The notes: generated from the sequence alone by a model not told the origin. A stretch of DNA of 64,000 nucleotides from Salvator merianae (GCA_003586115.2 QVOM02000126.1:7745925-7809924), one strand, 5' to 3'. Shown: positions 43,080 to 54,889, counted from the first letter of the stretch. Program-made: numbers and translations.

Positions 43080-44425
43080 GTCCCAAGGCAGGACAAGTGA
43101 CTTGCAAACTGGGGGGGGGGGAGAGAACATGATTCAGCTTCTCAGCAATTTTAACAACATTTCTGCAAGAGCACCTGTTGTGATAGAAGGCAAGAATGCC
43201 TGCAAGAACCAAGCCACTGCAAGGATGTCTGTGCAACATTAAAAAAAAGGTTCCCAGGACACGGAAAATACAACTGACATCCGGGACCGGTCTGCAAAGG
43301 TTGTGATTTCACGCTGAGCCAGTCTGTGACACACACCCCTCCCCCGCATACCACCTTTCCTTCACGGGTGGGAAGAGATGGGCCAAGACCCCCATTCATG
43401 GCTCACTCTCTCTTTGGCTGCGCCAGCTCAAAAATAAATTACTTGGACAACCCGGCAAAGACGCCATGCAGAAAATTTCAGCCGACATGCCAGACGGATA
43501 GCGAACGGGAAAGGGCCCAGGTGTTTCCTTTTTAGCAGGTCCCCGGTGTTCAGGCAAGATGACAGACGGTTTCCCCTGTGAGAGGAAACAAACGAACAAA
43601 AAAAGCTTTCCCCAAGCAGCAGTGCAACAGAGCTCACAGGGAGGAGGGAAAAGCAGGTTACAGAAGTCACAGTCTCGGCTTGGCTCGGCTTCCTGTTTCC
43701 GACCAGCTGAAATCTCCTCAAACTATGGCCTGATGTTAAGGTTTTTCTTATTGGGATGTTGGGAAGCTCATACATTTGCTCGACTGCTAGAGCTGCGATC
43801 ATCTCTCTCTCTCTCTCTCTCTCTCTCCCCCCCCCCCCGTGCCAGAAATACAAGCCAGCATATAACCCCCAGGGGTACTCAAAGTCCCACCCTTCTCATC
43901 TCATATTAGAATAAGCTGATTTTAAAGTTTCCCAAACTCCTGAAAGTTCGGGCATCTCCCTTACACACCATTCTACGGCGCAGCCAGCAGGATGACTTTA
44001 AAATCCAAAGGGAACATTTCCAGTGAACCACGAGTGAACTTTGCGCCTAAATACTAACCTGGAGTTAAAATTAGCAACGGTTTACTGGCACAAGCCAACT
44101 CCGTCAACAACAGCTTGGTGCTGGTTTGCTTCGCACAAACCGAGTTAAGATTAATTATAATTAGGGTTGCCAGCTTTCTGAAATAAAGGCCCTTCTTATA
44201 GTGACACTAGATAAATGACTTTTTTCCAGCTTGAACCTTGAAGCCTTTCTTCAACTACCTTCAGACAAATATACGTGTGGGTACCAGATTGGAGACCTTA
44301 CTGCAGCCCCTTTTAGGATCCGGGGACTGCCTTTCTTGTTTCTGTGGTGTTCAATTCAGCTCATCAGTAGAGGAACTACCCGGAAAGCAAAGGTTTACAG
44401 GTTCAGTCTCCAGATTTGCCTGTAA
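43080..44425. other. Mostly unassigned sequence
   Basis: No repeat family except the microsatellite at 43802-43838. Frames of 82-141 codons occur on both strands at 43151-43909 with no known domain. A G-run lies at 43111-43120. Confidence 0.4.
43802..43838 (+). repeat. (CT)n followed by C-run
   Basis: About 13 CT units run directly into 12 C. Confidence 0.95.
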
Positions 44426-44427
44426 AA

Positions 44428-44800
44428 CGTGATGAAACATAGAAATACAGAGTTGGAAGGGACCTCCTGGATCATCAAGTCCAACCCCCTGCTCAATGCA
44501 GGATTCCCTAAACCATCCCCGATTGAAGACCTCCATCGAAGGGGAACTCACCACCTCCTGCGGCAACCTGTTCCACTGGTTGATCGTCCTTACTGTCATA
44601 AAAATTTTTCTAACATCTAATCTGAATCTTTTCACCTGCAGTTTCATCCCGTTGCTTCTAGTCCTTCCTTGTGCAAGTGAGAACAGGTCTGATCCTTCTG
44701 CACTGTAACAGCCCTTTAGGTATTTGTAGGCAGCTATCATGTCCCCTCTCAGTGATAGCTGTCTACAAATACCTAAAGGGCTGTCACAGTGATGTATGAT
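44428..44800 (-). mobile_element. CR1 LINE 3' end with inverted piece
   Basis: The 3' terminus 'catagaaatacagagttggaa' with 'gggacctcctggatcatca' (44438-44480) is the classic amniote CR1 end. The minus-strand frame gives 'LRGDMIAAYKYLKGCY' and 'INQWNRLPQEVV'. This is a different CR1 lineage from the copies at 17-19 kb. A 34-bp inverted repeat lies at 44706-44786. Confidence 0.85.
44706..44786. repeat. 34-bp inverted repeat with 13-nt loop
   Basis: The arms are 44706-44739 and 44753-44786, matching at 32 of 34 positions ('cagccctttaggtatttgta' against its inverse). The loop is 44740-44752. The left arm is CR1 coding sequence, the right arm an inverted duplicate of it. Confidence 0.92.
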
Positions 44801-44865
44801 GTATGATCTCCAAGGAAATGGCATGAATAAGTCTCTGCACTCACCCAATTTTCTGGCTTTGAATA

Positions 44866-44980
44866 TGGCTGCTCAATTTGCAGCCATCCAGGTGTTCCTG
44901 AACTACATCTCCCAGCATGGCTGGTATGGAATGCTGGGAGTTGCAGTTCAGGAACATATGCAGGACCACAGGTTGAGCCT
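44866..44980. mobile_element. Palindromic hAT-like MITE
   Basis: It has 'gctgctcaatttgcagccat', arms 'aactacatctcccagcatgg' and 'aatgctgggagttgcagttc', and the end 'accacaggttgagcc'. The symmetry is nearly complete. Confidence 0.75.
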
Positions 44981-44984
44981 TGCC

Positions 44985-46005
44985 AGCTTTGAGGGCAAAG
45001 TTTCCTTCCTTTCATCAACTGCTGGCTTCATGGGCAAATGCAGCGCTCACTGGTTCCACTGTGCAATTTTTTGGAAGGTGGGGTTGTTTTGTATCCCACT
45101 TGTTTCTAATCCCTATAATCAAGTATACATAGTATTGGCCTGATTTCTGCAGGGGTTTTGCCCTGGGCTAGGGGTGTCCTAAAATCACAAAACCATGCAG
45201 TATCATCCCATATTTCCAACTGCATACAGAAATAATCAGCATTTTCACTTGGCTGGGGGTACCAAGTTACTCCCTGTACTGATGGGGATTATCAGCACTG
45301 CACTGATGAATTACACTTCTGAGAAATATATATTTATTTTTTCCCCACTCATTTACAGGCCGAAAATAAAGAAGAGAAGGAAAGCAATTGCTTCACATAG
45401 CTGTTTATCAAGCTAGAGAAAGCCACAGATCTGGATTTCAAGCCAATCTGCTCACACGCTGCCCACCCTGCGAGGAAGTGGGGATCCTGCAGAGCCTCCT
45501 TTGCTTTCACCCTGAACAACAAGTTCGCAGGTGTCCACGGCACACAAACGCAGGCCAGATGTCTTGCTGCGCTTTCAGTATTTAAGAGGGCTCCACTTAG
45601 ACACTCGAACAATAGAACAAAGATTCCCAAAGGGGCAGGCCTGCGAGAAAGCGTATTAAAAAAATATGTCATGCTACGTGAACGGCTTTCAATGACTCAG
45701 CATCCTTCATCTGGAATAATGAGGTTTTCCAGAAGTCGTTCAAAATGAGTTTCTTTGCAGTGCTCTCCAAACTCTCCATCGAAGCTGCCTCCGCAAAAGA
45801 ATACAGCAATCCACAGAATTGAAAACAGCTGCCCTGTAATGTGCTCCAGCAGCAATCACCTGCTTTTTGGTTAGGATGCATTACCCCAGGTCAGTTCTCC
45901 CGATACTGCCACAATAAATAGCTCTAAACCTCAGCACCACTGCACAGCAAGGGACTCTGGATAATGCAGATTTTGGACTTGGCATTTCCACGCACGAAAA
46001 CCAGC
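44985..46005. other. Unassigned sequence
   Basis: An acceptor-like tract at 45338-45359 ('ttttttccccactcatttacag') is followed by 13 codons and a stop. On its own this is too little to call an exon. Confidence 0.4.
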
Positions 46006-46009
46006 ACAG

Positions 46010-46150
46010 CATTGTGGCTAGCGTGCTAGACTAGGACCTCGGGGTCCCAGGTATGGATCCCTATTCAGCTATGGGCGTTCAGTGGGTGGTATTAGGACAG
46101 CCTCTGCCCTTCAACCTCACCAACCTCACAGGGAGCAGAGGAGCATAAGT
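46010..46150 (+). repeat. MIR-like tRNA-SINE remnant
   Basis: The head 'attgtggctagcgtgctaga' (A-box region) and 'gtatggatccc' (weak B box) are followed by the core ending 'caacctcacagggagcagag'. Confidence 0.6.
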
Positions 46151-46975
46151 ATGCCGATGTGAACGTCAGTAGATACAAGCGTATAGATGCCACACAAATA
46201 CATAACTCATCCAGAGTTGGGAACTCGTATCTTGCCTATGTTCATGGCGGTAGGCCAGGCAGCACGGACACATGGAAAGCACACATCTTCAAAAACTGCC
46301 AACAAAACACCTGCACTTGTTAAGAGCAGGTGGAAGGAATCCCTGATTTTTTTTTTCTCTTTTCCCCTCCAGCATCAGTCCCGTTGCAAATCAGGGTTGA
46401 ATCAGGCAGCACGTTCCTGTTGCAAAACTGCCACCAGAAACGGACCTGAATTCAGAAGGGTCCGGCAGCCAGCAAGAAAGAAGCTCGACACATCTGCTAG
46501 AAATCCACACCAAGCATTTGGCACTTAACACCAAAAGTGGTTCGGTCTGCTGTCGAACCGAACCAAGCACATCCTTGGCAATCTATGGAGATGTGAAGGC
46601 TCAGGGACAATCTTTGTGTTTTTTAAAAAGGAAAGTATTCCCCTCCCCTATTTATCCAGTTTTTCCTGTTTCTAAACTGATTGCTAAAATTTGCTGGTTT
46701 TCTACCCCCACTGGGCCTTTCCAATGCTCCTACTGAAGGAAAGACTTTCCCTTAGAACAGTATGGAAAATTGGAATCTGCCCATTTTAAGTCCAGCTCCA
46801 CCGAGAAGCTACCTGAGAAGGCAAAGAGCATTATTATGCTCACAGCCTCCTTCCGGTGGAAGAAACAGGGTGCTAGATAAAGAGGCATCCTTTGGACTGA
46901 ACTAGCAGGACCTTCTTCTATTCCTCCTCATTGTCACACTGAAGCCAAAGGAGATAAAGTTTTCCCTATGGCTTA
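46151..46975. other. Unassigned sequence
   Basis: A strong pyrimidine tract with AG is at 46349-46372 ('cttttcccctccag'). The following plus-strand frame (to 46528) has no known domain and no donor was settled on. Confidence 0.4.
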
Positions 46976-46979
46976 GATA

Positions 46980-47124
46980 AGGGATACTTAACAGTGACCC
47001 TCGAGATGTTCCTGGGGTAGAACTCCCAGAATTCAGTTCCCAGCATTCCACTGGGATTGGCATGGAATGTTGGGAGTTGCAGTTCAGGAATGTGTGCAGG
47101 GGCCACAAGCTGAGCAGTGCCTGG
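46980..47124. mobile_element. Palindromic hAT-like MITE
   Basis: The arms are 'gaactcccagaattcagttc' with 'cccagcattccactggg' and 'ggaatgttgggagttgcagt'; the right end reads 'gccacaagctgagcagtgcc'. A partial relative lies at 47626-47710. Confidence 0.7.
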
Positions 47125-47129
47125 TTTGA

Positions 47130-48235
47130 AGATTGTTTGAAGATTGTCAAAGTACTCTTCCTTTCATAAACTGCTGGCTTCATGGGCTGCTATCACTGCC
47201 TCCACTATGCTAATCTGATTTTAAACTATTGTGAGACTTTGCAAAAAGGACAGTAGAAAATATATACCTTTTTTTTTCTGAGCAGCTTTTTGCAGGAGAC
47301 CCATCAGAGTTAGTTCATGACAGCAGGCAAAAGCCAATATTGCATCCAACTCCACAGTTCTGGCCAATTACATTTTAAATCTCATCCACATGGCAGAAAA
47401 AAGTGGGGTTGTTTCGTATCCCACTTGTTTTTAATCCCTGCAGCCAAATGATACATGCTATTGGCCTGATTTCCCCAGAGATTTTTCCCTAGGTTGAGGA
47501 TGTCCTAGAATTGTAAAACTGAACTGTATTGTCATATTTTTCAAACTGCATATAGAGAAAGATCTGAACTTCGCTGATACTCTGACAGTGAAGCCAAAGC
47601 AGTTAAAGCTTTTCTTGTGCCTTACATAAGGGATGCTTAACTGGGATCCTCCACCTACTCCTGAGCCACAACACCCAGAATTCAGGTGCCAGCATGGGAG
47701 ACTAACAACCCACCCCTAAGGGATGAGAAAATAATTTTAAATATGTATGTAAATACAGCTTTTGAAACTGGACCATTTCACACACAGTTTATTCATTCAG
47801 CTTTTTGCTAACATTCTGGAACCATGCATTTTGATTTTATTTTTTTGGCAGCTAAGAACAGAAGGTTTTCCAGAACCACAAGTTCCTTTCATTAGCTGGA
47901 TTAAGCAGAGGGGAACGTAGCATGCCTTCACCCAGTGCTATCCACGGTCGGTCGGCAGATAAACCCGACACAACCTCTCCCTAAAGGCTTCATTTTCAGC
48001 AGATCAAAGAACTGCTGTCTATTCAACCAAACAGATGCTTAAGGTAAGTTTCAGGAAACCATTGCCGATCAGCCTAGATTACTATGCATACCATGACAGT
48101 CATCAACTTCTCTTCCTCAGACCTCAGAAACAAAATCCAAAAATTTGGTCTGGGGCTGTGAAACAGCATTACTCTGAGATGGTTAAAAAAAACAAAAAAA
48201 CTTAGCACTTTTGCCTTTTGGCTTGACAAAAGATT
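47130..48235. other. Mostly unassigned sequence
   Basis: 47400-47530 and 45075-45215 share wording ('ggggttgtttcgtatcccac', 'ttggcctgatttc'), so an unnamed repeat is present at both places. The rest is not recognised. Confidence 0.45.
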
Positions 48236-48239
48236 GGTC

Positions 48240-48600
48240 TGACAACATCTCTATAGGCTGCCTCCAGATGGTGAGAATAAAATGTGGAATCTTGTTCAGA
48301 TCCTGCAATTATCCCTTACTGTCCCTGCCAGACAGCAGGGTGATATCCCGGGGCAAGTCTGGGCCTTACCATTCTGGTGCCTGCTCCCAGGATACATCTA
48401 ATAGTGAAAATACACAGAACAGAGCAAGCGCCTGCCCCTGCACTTGCAAAGCGGGTATTTTCATCCAGGTTTCATCCCCACATTTGCGCAGTGGGTACTT
48501 TCATGAACAGAAAACCTGGAAGCAAGTGACAGGCACAGTAAGTTATATTGCTATGTGGAAAAGCCCAGATTCGGAGGTCTTTATCCAATAATAGCAATAT
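48240..48600. repeat. Unresolved repeat with 'ggctgcctccaga' start
   Basis: The start resembles 2408-2500 and the inverse of 58230-58425. Clear inverted ends were not found. Confidence 0.3.
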
Positions 48601-48639
48601 CCTGGGATTTGGCCTCTAGTCCTCACATGGACTAGGGTG

Positions 48640-48722
48640 AGTCCTGATTCCTGCCATAGTCTGCACCAGCACACGGATGGCAGGTCCCTAATCCAAGATA
48701 TAAGGTGCAGAGCAGAAAGGGT
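48640..48722. mobile_element. Right end of a Harbinger-like MITE
   Basis: 'tgccatagtctgcaccagca' to 'gagcagaaagggtc' equals the right half of the 180-bp type. Confidence 0.55.
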
Positions 48723-48724
48723 CA

Positions 48725-49315
48725 CAATGTCTCCTTATAGAGCACATGATGGAATATGCTGTATTGCACCATGGAGCCAATTAATTCAAAACAAGCATGA
48801 GTAAAATGTTTCCTTAAGTATTGGGGCACATTATAAGCTAGATAGTTTTTTCAAGCTGGATAGTTTTCATTCGTGCCAGCCATTTAAATAATGTTCAGCT
48901 GGGGATGGGATGAAATGCTCCCAGTTTGCAGCTTCAAGGCTGGAAAACTTTTTATTGCCCAGTTTTGATGGTTATGTTGGGACAGAACGGCCATCAAGAG
49001 GATAGATGTCATCCCGTTCCACCCCAACAACTGCGTTCCTAGCCTAGAATGCTCACCCTTCCTGCTAAACCAGAAAAGACTCCTGGTTCTACCAGATTAT
49101 CACACCCATGGTACTCCCTACAGGCCAGTAGCTGCTCAGTAGTTATTCTTTCATTATTCAAATATTTGCCCTGTTGTTAACACCACGCAGCACCTGGGGC
49201 AGCTTACAAAATAAAAAAAGCAGTAAAATCCTCTTTAAAATACAATTTGGATTCTAACAAGTCGCTAATAACTTGTTGAAACTACATTCCATCGGTGCAG
49301 ATGTTTATTTATTTA
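48725..49315. other. Unassigned sequence
   Basis: Nothing is recognised with confidence; 49190-49250 may be a trace of an L2-type tail. Confidence 0.4.
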
Positions 49316-49319
49316 TTTC

Positions 49320-49960
49320 ACAGTGTTTATATTTATTCATGATCCCCAAATCACCCACTGAGCTTTCATGGCTGAGAGGGGATTTGGACAGAGGGGGCCT
49401 TTCTGCACAGACCCTTAATCTGGATTAAGGGACTGTGTAGTACACTTCCAGGCTCCATGGATCTGCACGTTGGTGCAGATCTACAAGGCCACAACCCTGC
49501 TGGTCCACTCTGTCTGCACAAGACTGAGCATGATCCGGATTAAAGAGGCCCTTAATCTGGATCACTGGTAGTCCTGATTAATTAGGACTACCAGTGGACC
49601 AGCAGGCAAGAACCAGAACACAGTAGGTGTACAGATGCATGCCTCCCATGTTCGGGACTACTGGGTGTGTGTGTGTGCCTTTTGGCCGGGTGCCATAGCT
49701 TGTTGCCAAAAAGCACCCCCTAGACATCCCAGGACTAGGGACAAATGAGTTTTGTGCCATGGCGTGGCCTAATCTGGATCAGTGCCATCAGTGTAGATAG
49801 TGCTGATCCTGCCCACACCTCCCTGTGATCCGGATCAAGGGGCCAGGCTAATCTGGACCTACTGATCCGCATCTGAAACAGGTAAGTGCAGAAAGGGTCC
49901 AGGACTCCCAAGTTCAAGCCCAACAGTCTAGCCACTACACCATACTATCTCTTATGAGGA
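49320..49960 (-). repeat. MIR-like SINE split by a MITE
   Basis: The left piece 49345-49391 ('cacccactgagctttcatgg', 'ggatttggacag') and the right piece 49901-49955 ('aggactcccaagttcaagcc', 'tagccactacaccat') are two halves of one SINE. Without the insertion the sequence joins as 'gatttggacagaggactccc', as expected for the intact element. Confidence 0.8.
49395..49900. mobile_element. Harbinger-like MITE inside a SINE
   Basis: The ends are GGGCCTTTCTGCAC and GTGCAGAAAGGGTCC; AGG stands at 49392-49394 and 49901-49903. At 506 bp it is one of the best full-length members. The empty site can be read from the SINE halves, confirming the 3-bp duplication. Confidence 0.88.
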
Positions 49961-50258
49961 AGTCTGAGAAATGAATGGGTAAAGTCATCGGTCTTTCTCT
50001 GTCTCCTCAAGATCCACAGGGAGAGGGTCTCCCTCAGACCAGTTGGATGAGAAACTGGTGCCACTCCAAAGAAAAGTGAGACTGCTAAGAGGAACTCAAA
50101 TACTATGTAGTTTGTCCCAGGTAAGGTGATCTTTCTGACATCCAGATCAATTTAGGGCTTTATAGGTAGGAGCTAGCTAGGCTAACAGGACCTAGAAGTC
50201 CTAGGTTATAATCTGCCTTGACTGTAGAGACACAACAGGCCATCTTAGGTCATTCATT

Positions 50259-50747
50259 AGGCCTTTCTGCACTTGCTGATGTTCCTTACCAGCAAGTACA
50301 CTAAAGGTCTCCCTTCCGCATGTTAGTGCAGTATATGGGAGGCCCCGCCCACCACTGGTACACTCCGTCTGCACAGGACAGAGCATAATCCAGATTAGGG
50401 GGAACCTGATGGATTAGCAGTAGTCCTTGACATTGAGGACTACCAGTGGACAAGTTTGCCCTAGTTCACATCACAAATGCATGTAGAAGGCATGCCTCCA
50501 TTTTATGGACTAAAGGGGGATCCATTTTGGTGGTGCACCGAAGCGTGCTGCTGAAATGGGTTCCCCGAGGGCTACGAAGCTAGAAACTTTCATTCCTAGG
50601 CATAGGACTCCTCGAAGGCCAGTCCCAATGCTCAGGTGCAGGAGCTGGTCTAACTAGTGCCGCCATGTAGATGGTGCTGTTCCAGACCAGGACTTGCTGG
50701 TTCAAAACCTCTGGACTGGATCAGGCAAGGTAAGTGCGGAAAGGCCA
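50259..50747. mobile_element. Harbinger-like MITE
   Basis: The ends are AGGCCTTTCTGCAC and GTGCGGAAAGGCCA; the flanks ATT and ACT match at two of three. 489 bp, with 'ttggtggtgcaccgaagcgt' near the middle. Confidence 0.78.
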
Positions 50748-51688
50748 ACTGTCTCTCAGCCCATCTTACCTTGCAAGGTTGTGATGAGAATAAAGTGGAG
50801 GGGGAGGGAATAATTACACCCCTTTGATTAAAGAGTTTAAAAAGTGGCAGCACAGGTATCATGTGCGACCAGTTCCCATACACTACACCGCTGTGATATT
50901 TTGCTTTAATCGCTGGCCATCAGATGGCCTTCTAGGGCAACACCCTGCAGAGTGCAAAACAATAATCCAAACAAGTGGTTATCAATGCATATATCACTAA
51001 GGCCAGGTCATTTCCATATAATACAGCTGCAGCTGGCACACTAGCCGGAGCCATGATTTGGTGTTCTAGCTTTAAATTCCTTTGTTTAAATCTAGAAAAA
51101 AAACTCACAGTCATCTCCTTTATCCCTTTCTCTAGTGTCCTCTACTTTCTTCATAGGGTGAGATATATTATTTAAGGTAATGTTTCAAAAATATCCCACA
51201 CCAAACACTTTTGCTAAACAAGCTCTTCCTCCAGAAAAACTGCGAGGACAAAGGGCCCTTGAAGAGTAGACCAAACCCTCACCAACGTGGCATTTGCAAG
51301 CGAGATATCCTCAAAATATTCTGGGTCCTTTAACACCTACAAAACCTTAGTAAAGGCAAGCCATAGTGGCTAACATCTTTTCCACTCAGCCTTCAGAAGT
51401 CAAAACTGGAATCAGTGGCACCTAAAAAGCCCTCAGTGTGTTGGCTGGGACTAATGACAGCAGAATCCAGATTCTGACTATTTTTTGGGAGGTGGGGGCA
51501 ACCATCTTCTTGCTTTCCTGAAGCAATCACTTCGCTACCTAACTCATCAAAAAAACCCAAGATAGAGCATGCTAAAAACCCAATTAAAAATGTAACGACT
51601 TGGTACGCTGCCTCATTTTTTTTCTTTTTTTATCAGAAGCCCAAAGAGCAACACACTGTTCTTCTCTATATTCACATGACTGGCTCTT
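50748..51688. other. Mostly unassigned sequence
   Basis: 50750-50840 has a MIR-like core trace ('cagcccatcttaccttgcaa', 'gttgtgatgagaataaagtg'). The rest is not recognised. Confidence 0.4.
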
Positions 51689-51690
51689 AA

Positions 51691-52154
51691 GACGCTTCCA
51701 CATTTGACAGGGGTATCCCAGCTGTCTCAAAACAAGACTGTCCGCACTTGGGACAGCTCATGCAAACTTCAGAACCTGCTGTGAGGACTCAGAGGACCAG
51801 AAACAAATGTTCCTGGCTTCAGGGCCCCCAAGAGACCCATTTCGGCAGTGCAATTTGGTGTGCTGCTGAAATAGGTCCCTCTGCTTGATGGTTGATGGAG
51901 ACATGCACCCTTCTGCATGTCTTCCTGGGCCACTTTACTTGCAAGTATACCTCAGTAGGTCTTTTAAAAAGCATCTACTACGTGCCAGTCTGGGCAGCCA
52001 TTTTGGGCTGCCTAGACTGGGCTACACTCCGTCTAATGTGGACAGAGGGTGCTAACAGAGGGCATGGCTTCCACACCAGAGTGAGCAAAAGGGGGATCCA
52101 CAAAAGACCTAGGCCTCACACTGTACTGGTTTACAAGTGAGTGTGGAAAGGCCC
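51691..52154. mobile_element. Harbinger-like MITE, worn left end
   Basis: The left end is GACGCTTCCACATTTG, the right end GTGTGGAAAGGCCC. The inside ('gagacccatttcggcagtgc', 'ttggtgtgctgctgaaatag') is typical. No clear duplication. Confidence 0.68.
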
Positions 52155-52894
52155 TTTCTCAGTTTTAGAGATCATACTAGATGCAACGAAATGCCTTCAA
52201 ATCATTTGAGGTTTTTAATATAAGGACATCTATCTGCTGTGGGATTATGAAATTAGAGAAGGTGACTTGAAAACGATAAGCAGTAAGGCAAAAATAATTG
52301 CCACCATTTCTAAACGGTCTCCACTATCATAGGAGATAAAAAACTAAGATTGAAGACCAAAACTTACCCTTCCCCATTAAAAGCATTCCCAGTCAGGGAT
52401 TCCCAAAGTGCAGTTCACCAATTCTACCCCATATAGGTGATCTGATTTATCTGGTCCAAAGCCAGATTATCAAACACGGTATCAAAACTTCAGCGTAAGG
52501 ATCTGATTCTTCTAAAATTACACAGCTCTAAAAAAATACCTGTACTTAAGGAAAAGCATACTGAAGTCCAAGTGATGTATTTGCTCTAACTACACAAAAT
52601 GTCCACCAAGATCCTCGATAAATTCAAAATTGGCTCACGTCTTTTTTAATTAAGAACCACCAATGTAGGCCAGTCAGTTCCTAAAGAAAGGAGCAGCAAC
52701 TGTCTTCCACTTGGACAGCTGCAAGAGTTAAGGCTTTTATAGCAGAAGTGACAAGCCCTACAAAATCTCCGTTGCCTTGTCTATTCCAGTTGAAGTCATT
52801 TTCAAGAGAAATTGTCACACCAAGTGGAGCATTCAAATTACAGTATATCTTTGAGTAACTTAACATCAAGCCTTTCCCCAGTGCTAGAAGAAAT
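52155..52894. other. Unassigned sequence
   Basis: Nothing is recognised. A GTAAGT on the minus strand at 52367-52372 has no open exon upstream. Confidence 0.4.
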
Positions 52895-52897
52895 CAA

Positions 52898-53347
52898 GGC
52901 TCTTTCTGCACTTACCAGCTTCAGATCTGTATCAGTGGGTCAGGATTAGCCTGGCCCACTGATCTGGATTGTGGGCAACCATGGGTAGGATCAGCGCTAT
53001 CTGCACTGACACACTGATCCCGATTACACCACACTGTGGAGGCTAGGAACCTTTGTTCCTAGCCTCGGAGTCTCTGCGGGGTGCTTTTCGGCAGCACACT
53101 AAGGTGCACTGCTGAAAGGCACCCCCTAGTACTCTCAAACATGGGAAGTGTGCCATCTGCACACCTCCTGTAATCCGGATCAGGTCCACTGGTTCATTGT
53201 TAGTCCTGATTAAATCTCCTTAATCTGGATCATGCTCTGCCTTGTGCAGACAGAGCAGACCAGCAGGGGCTGACATGTAGATCCACAAAGCCTAGAAGGG
53301 TACTACACGGCCCTTAATTCATATTAAGGGTTCATGCAGAAAGGCCC
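52898..53347. mobile_element. Harbinger-like MITE, CAA duplication
   Basis: The ends are GGCTCTTTCTGCAC and ATGCAGAAAGGCCC with CAA at 52895-52897 and 53348-53350. 450 bp; it is in inverse orientation to 49395-49900 as judged by the order of 'ctgatccggat' and 'attaaggg' blocks. Confidence 0.85.
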
Positions 53348-53350
53348 CAA

Positions 53351-54360
53351 GTCATATGACACAAACACAGAATGAGCACTGGATGTGATTTCACACCCCA
53401 AGACGCCCAGCTTTTCCATTCAAATGCAGACACTACGATTCTATCTGCTCCAAAAGGTGGAAAACAATGCCTGATGAAATTCCAACAGCTGGTAAGGAGA
53501 AACATTCAGCACAAATTCCAGACCATGGCAGAGCAATGGACTTTTTTGCACAAGAGAAAGAATACGTTGGAAAAAAAACAAGCAGGCGCCTTCACTACTT
53601 TACACCTTCAACAAAGTGCCTTTTGAGAGCTTGCGGTCACACATACAACCTTCCAGCTTCGGCACACAATCACTTCCATTATTGAAACATGCACAACTGT
53701 TTTGGGGGGCAAATTCACACACACATTCACGTTGAGCCTGTGCAATTTCTCTTTGGATGTGGGACGCCCACATTAAATCACTGCTTCACAATGGAGCTCA
53801 GTGGGTGGTCTTTGGCGAGCAGTCTCTCAGCTCTGCACACGTTTTGTTGCGAAAGTAGATTTATTACGTTATAAAAATATTACAGCCCCATGCTAACTGT
53901 TGCCTGCGTCTCTCAAGGGAAGACCTCCTCCACAATGAAAAGCACTGTTAGAAATGAAAACCCAAGGCATTGCTGCTAGAACCTCTCCTGTAGATCATTT
54001 CCCAGAAATGTTACTACAAAACTATTAATTTGCAAAGGCTTATGAAGCAATAACCCAGCTAAGATGCCCCGGTGTACAAGGCCTAAGCAAAATTCGTGAA
54101 GGGTTGTCCTACTAGGGATGGTTAACCAGGATTCCCAAATGGAACTTCTGGAAGCAGATTACTGATACCAGCAACAGCAGAGCCTTTATTGCCATAACAC
54201 GTTTCCTGCAAAGACTGTGCTTGTATGCTGTTGACAGCAAACAGATCAGCCCGGGGGGTTGCAATGTCAAAAACTTTTGCTGCCACAAGTGGCAGGACCA
54301 CACAGGGTATGTGACGATGCCACTCCACTACCCATTGTGACCTTCGGATTACCGGCTCTT
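53351..54360. other. Unassigned sequence
   Basis: Nothing is recognised; frames at 53372-53685 (plus) have no known domain. Confidence 0.4.
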
Positions 54361-54362
54361 GT

Positions 54363-54885
54363 CTGGATAGCTTTAAGAAAGGGTTAAACAAATTCAAGAA
54401 GGACAGGTGTATCAATGGCTACCAGAATGGATTCCTAGGTAGTGCTTCCAGGTTGGAGAAAGACGCAGGGTGCCTCTAAAGCCCATCTGCAGGGAATCAA
54501 GAACAAGTTACAGTTTTGCCTTTTTATCCTGCTTGAGAATGCTGAGAAGCAATTGGTGGGCCACTGTGTGAGACAGGATGTTGGACTAGATGGGCTGTGG
54601 CCTGATCCAGCTGGGCTTCTCTTATGTTCTAAGGGGTTGGACAAATTCATGGAGGACAGCTGTATCAATGGTTACTAGCACGGATGCCCAGGTACTCCCT
54701 CCAGGCTGGAGAGGCAGGTAGGAGGCCTCTCAAGGCCATTTGCAGGGAGTTGAGAGTGGGTGAAGGTTTTACCTTTGTCTTCTGCTTGAGGATGCCAGGA
54801 AGCAACTGGGGGGCCACTGTGTGCGGATGCTGGACTGGATAGGCTGTGCCCTGATCCAGGAGGGCTCCTCTTATGTTCTTGTCCT
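54363..54885 (+). repeat. Two CR1 3' tails in tandem
   Basis: Unit 1 (54363-54630) starts in the coding end ('ggatagctttaagaaagggt') and ends 'cttatgttct'; unit 2 (54631-54885) restarts with 'attcatggaggacagctgta' and ends 'cttatgttctt'. Same direction. Confidence 0.8.
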
Positions 54886-54889
54886 GCTT

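Noticed and set aside
45338..45402. Plus-strand terminal exon of 13 codons after 'atttacag'
   Set aside because: Too short to support; the opposite strand is open as well.
46349..46528. Plus-strand exon after a strong pyrimidine tract
   Set aside because: No convincing frame or donor follows, and the frame content is not protein-like.
52367..52450. Exon ending at a minus-strand GTAAGT
   Set aside because: All three frames upstream meet stops within a short distance of the donor or have no acceptor.
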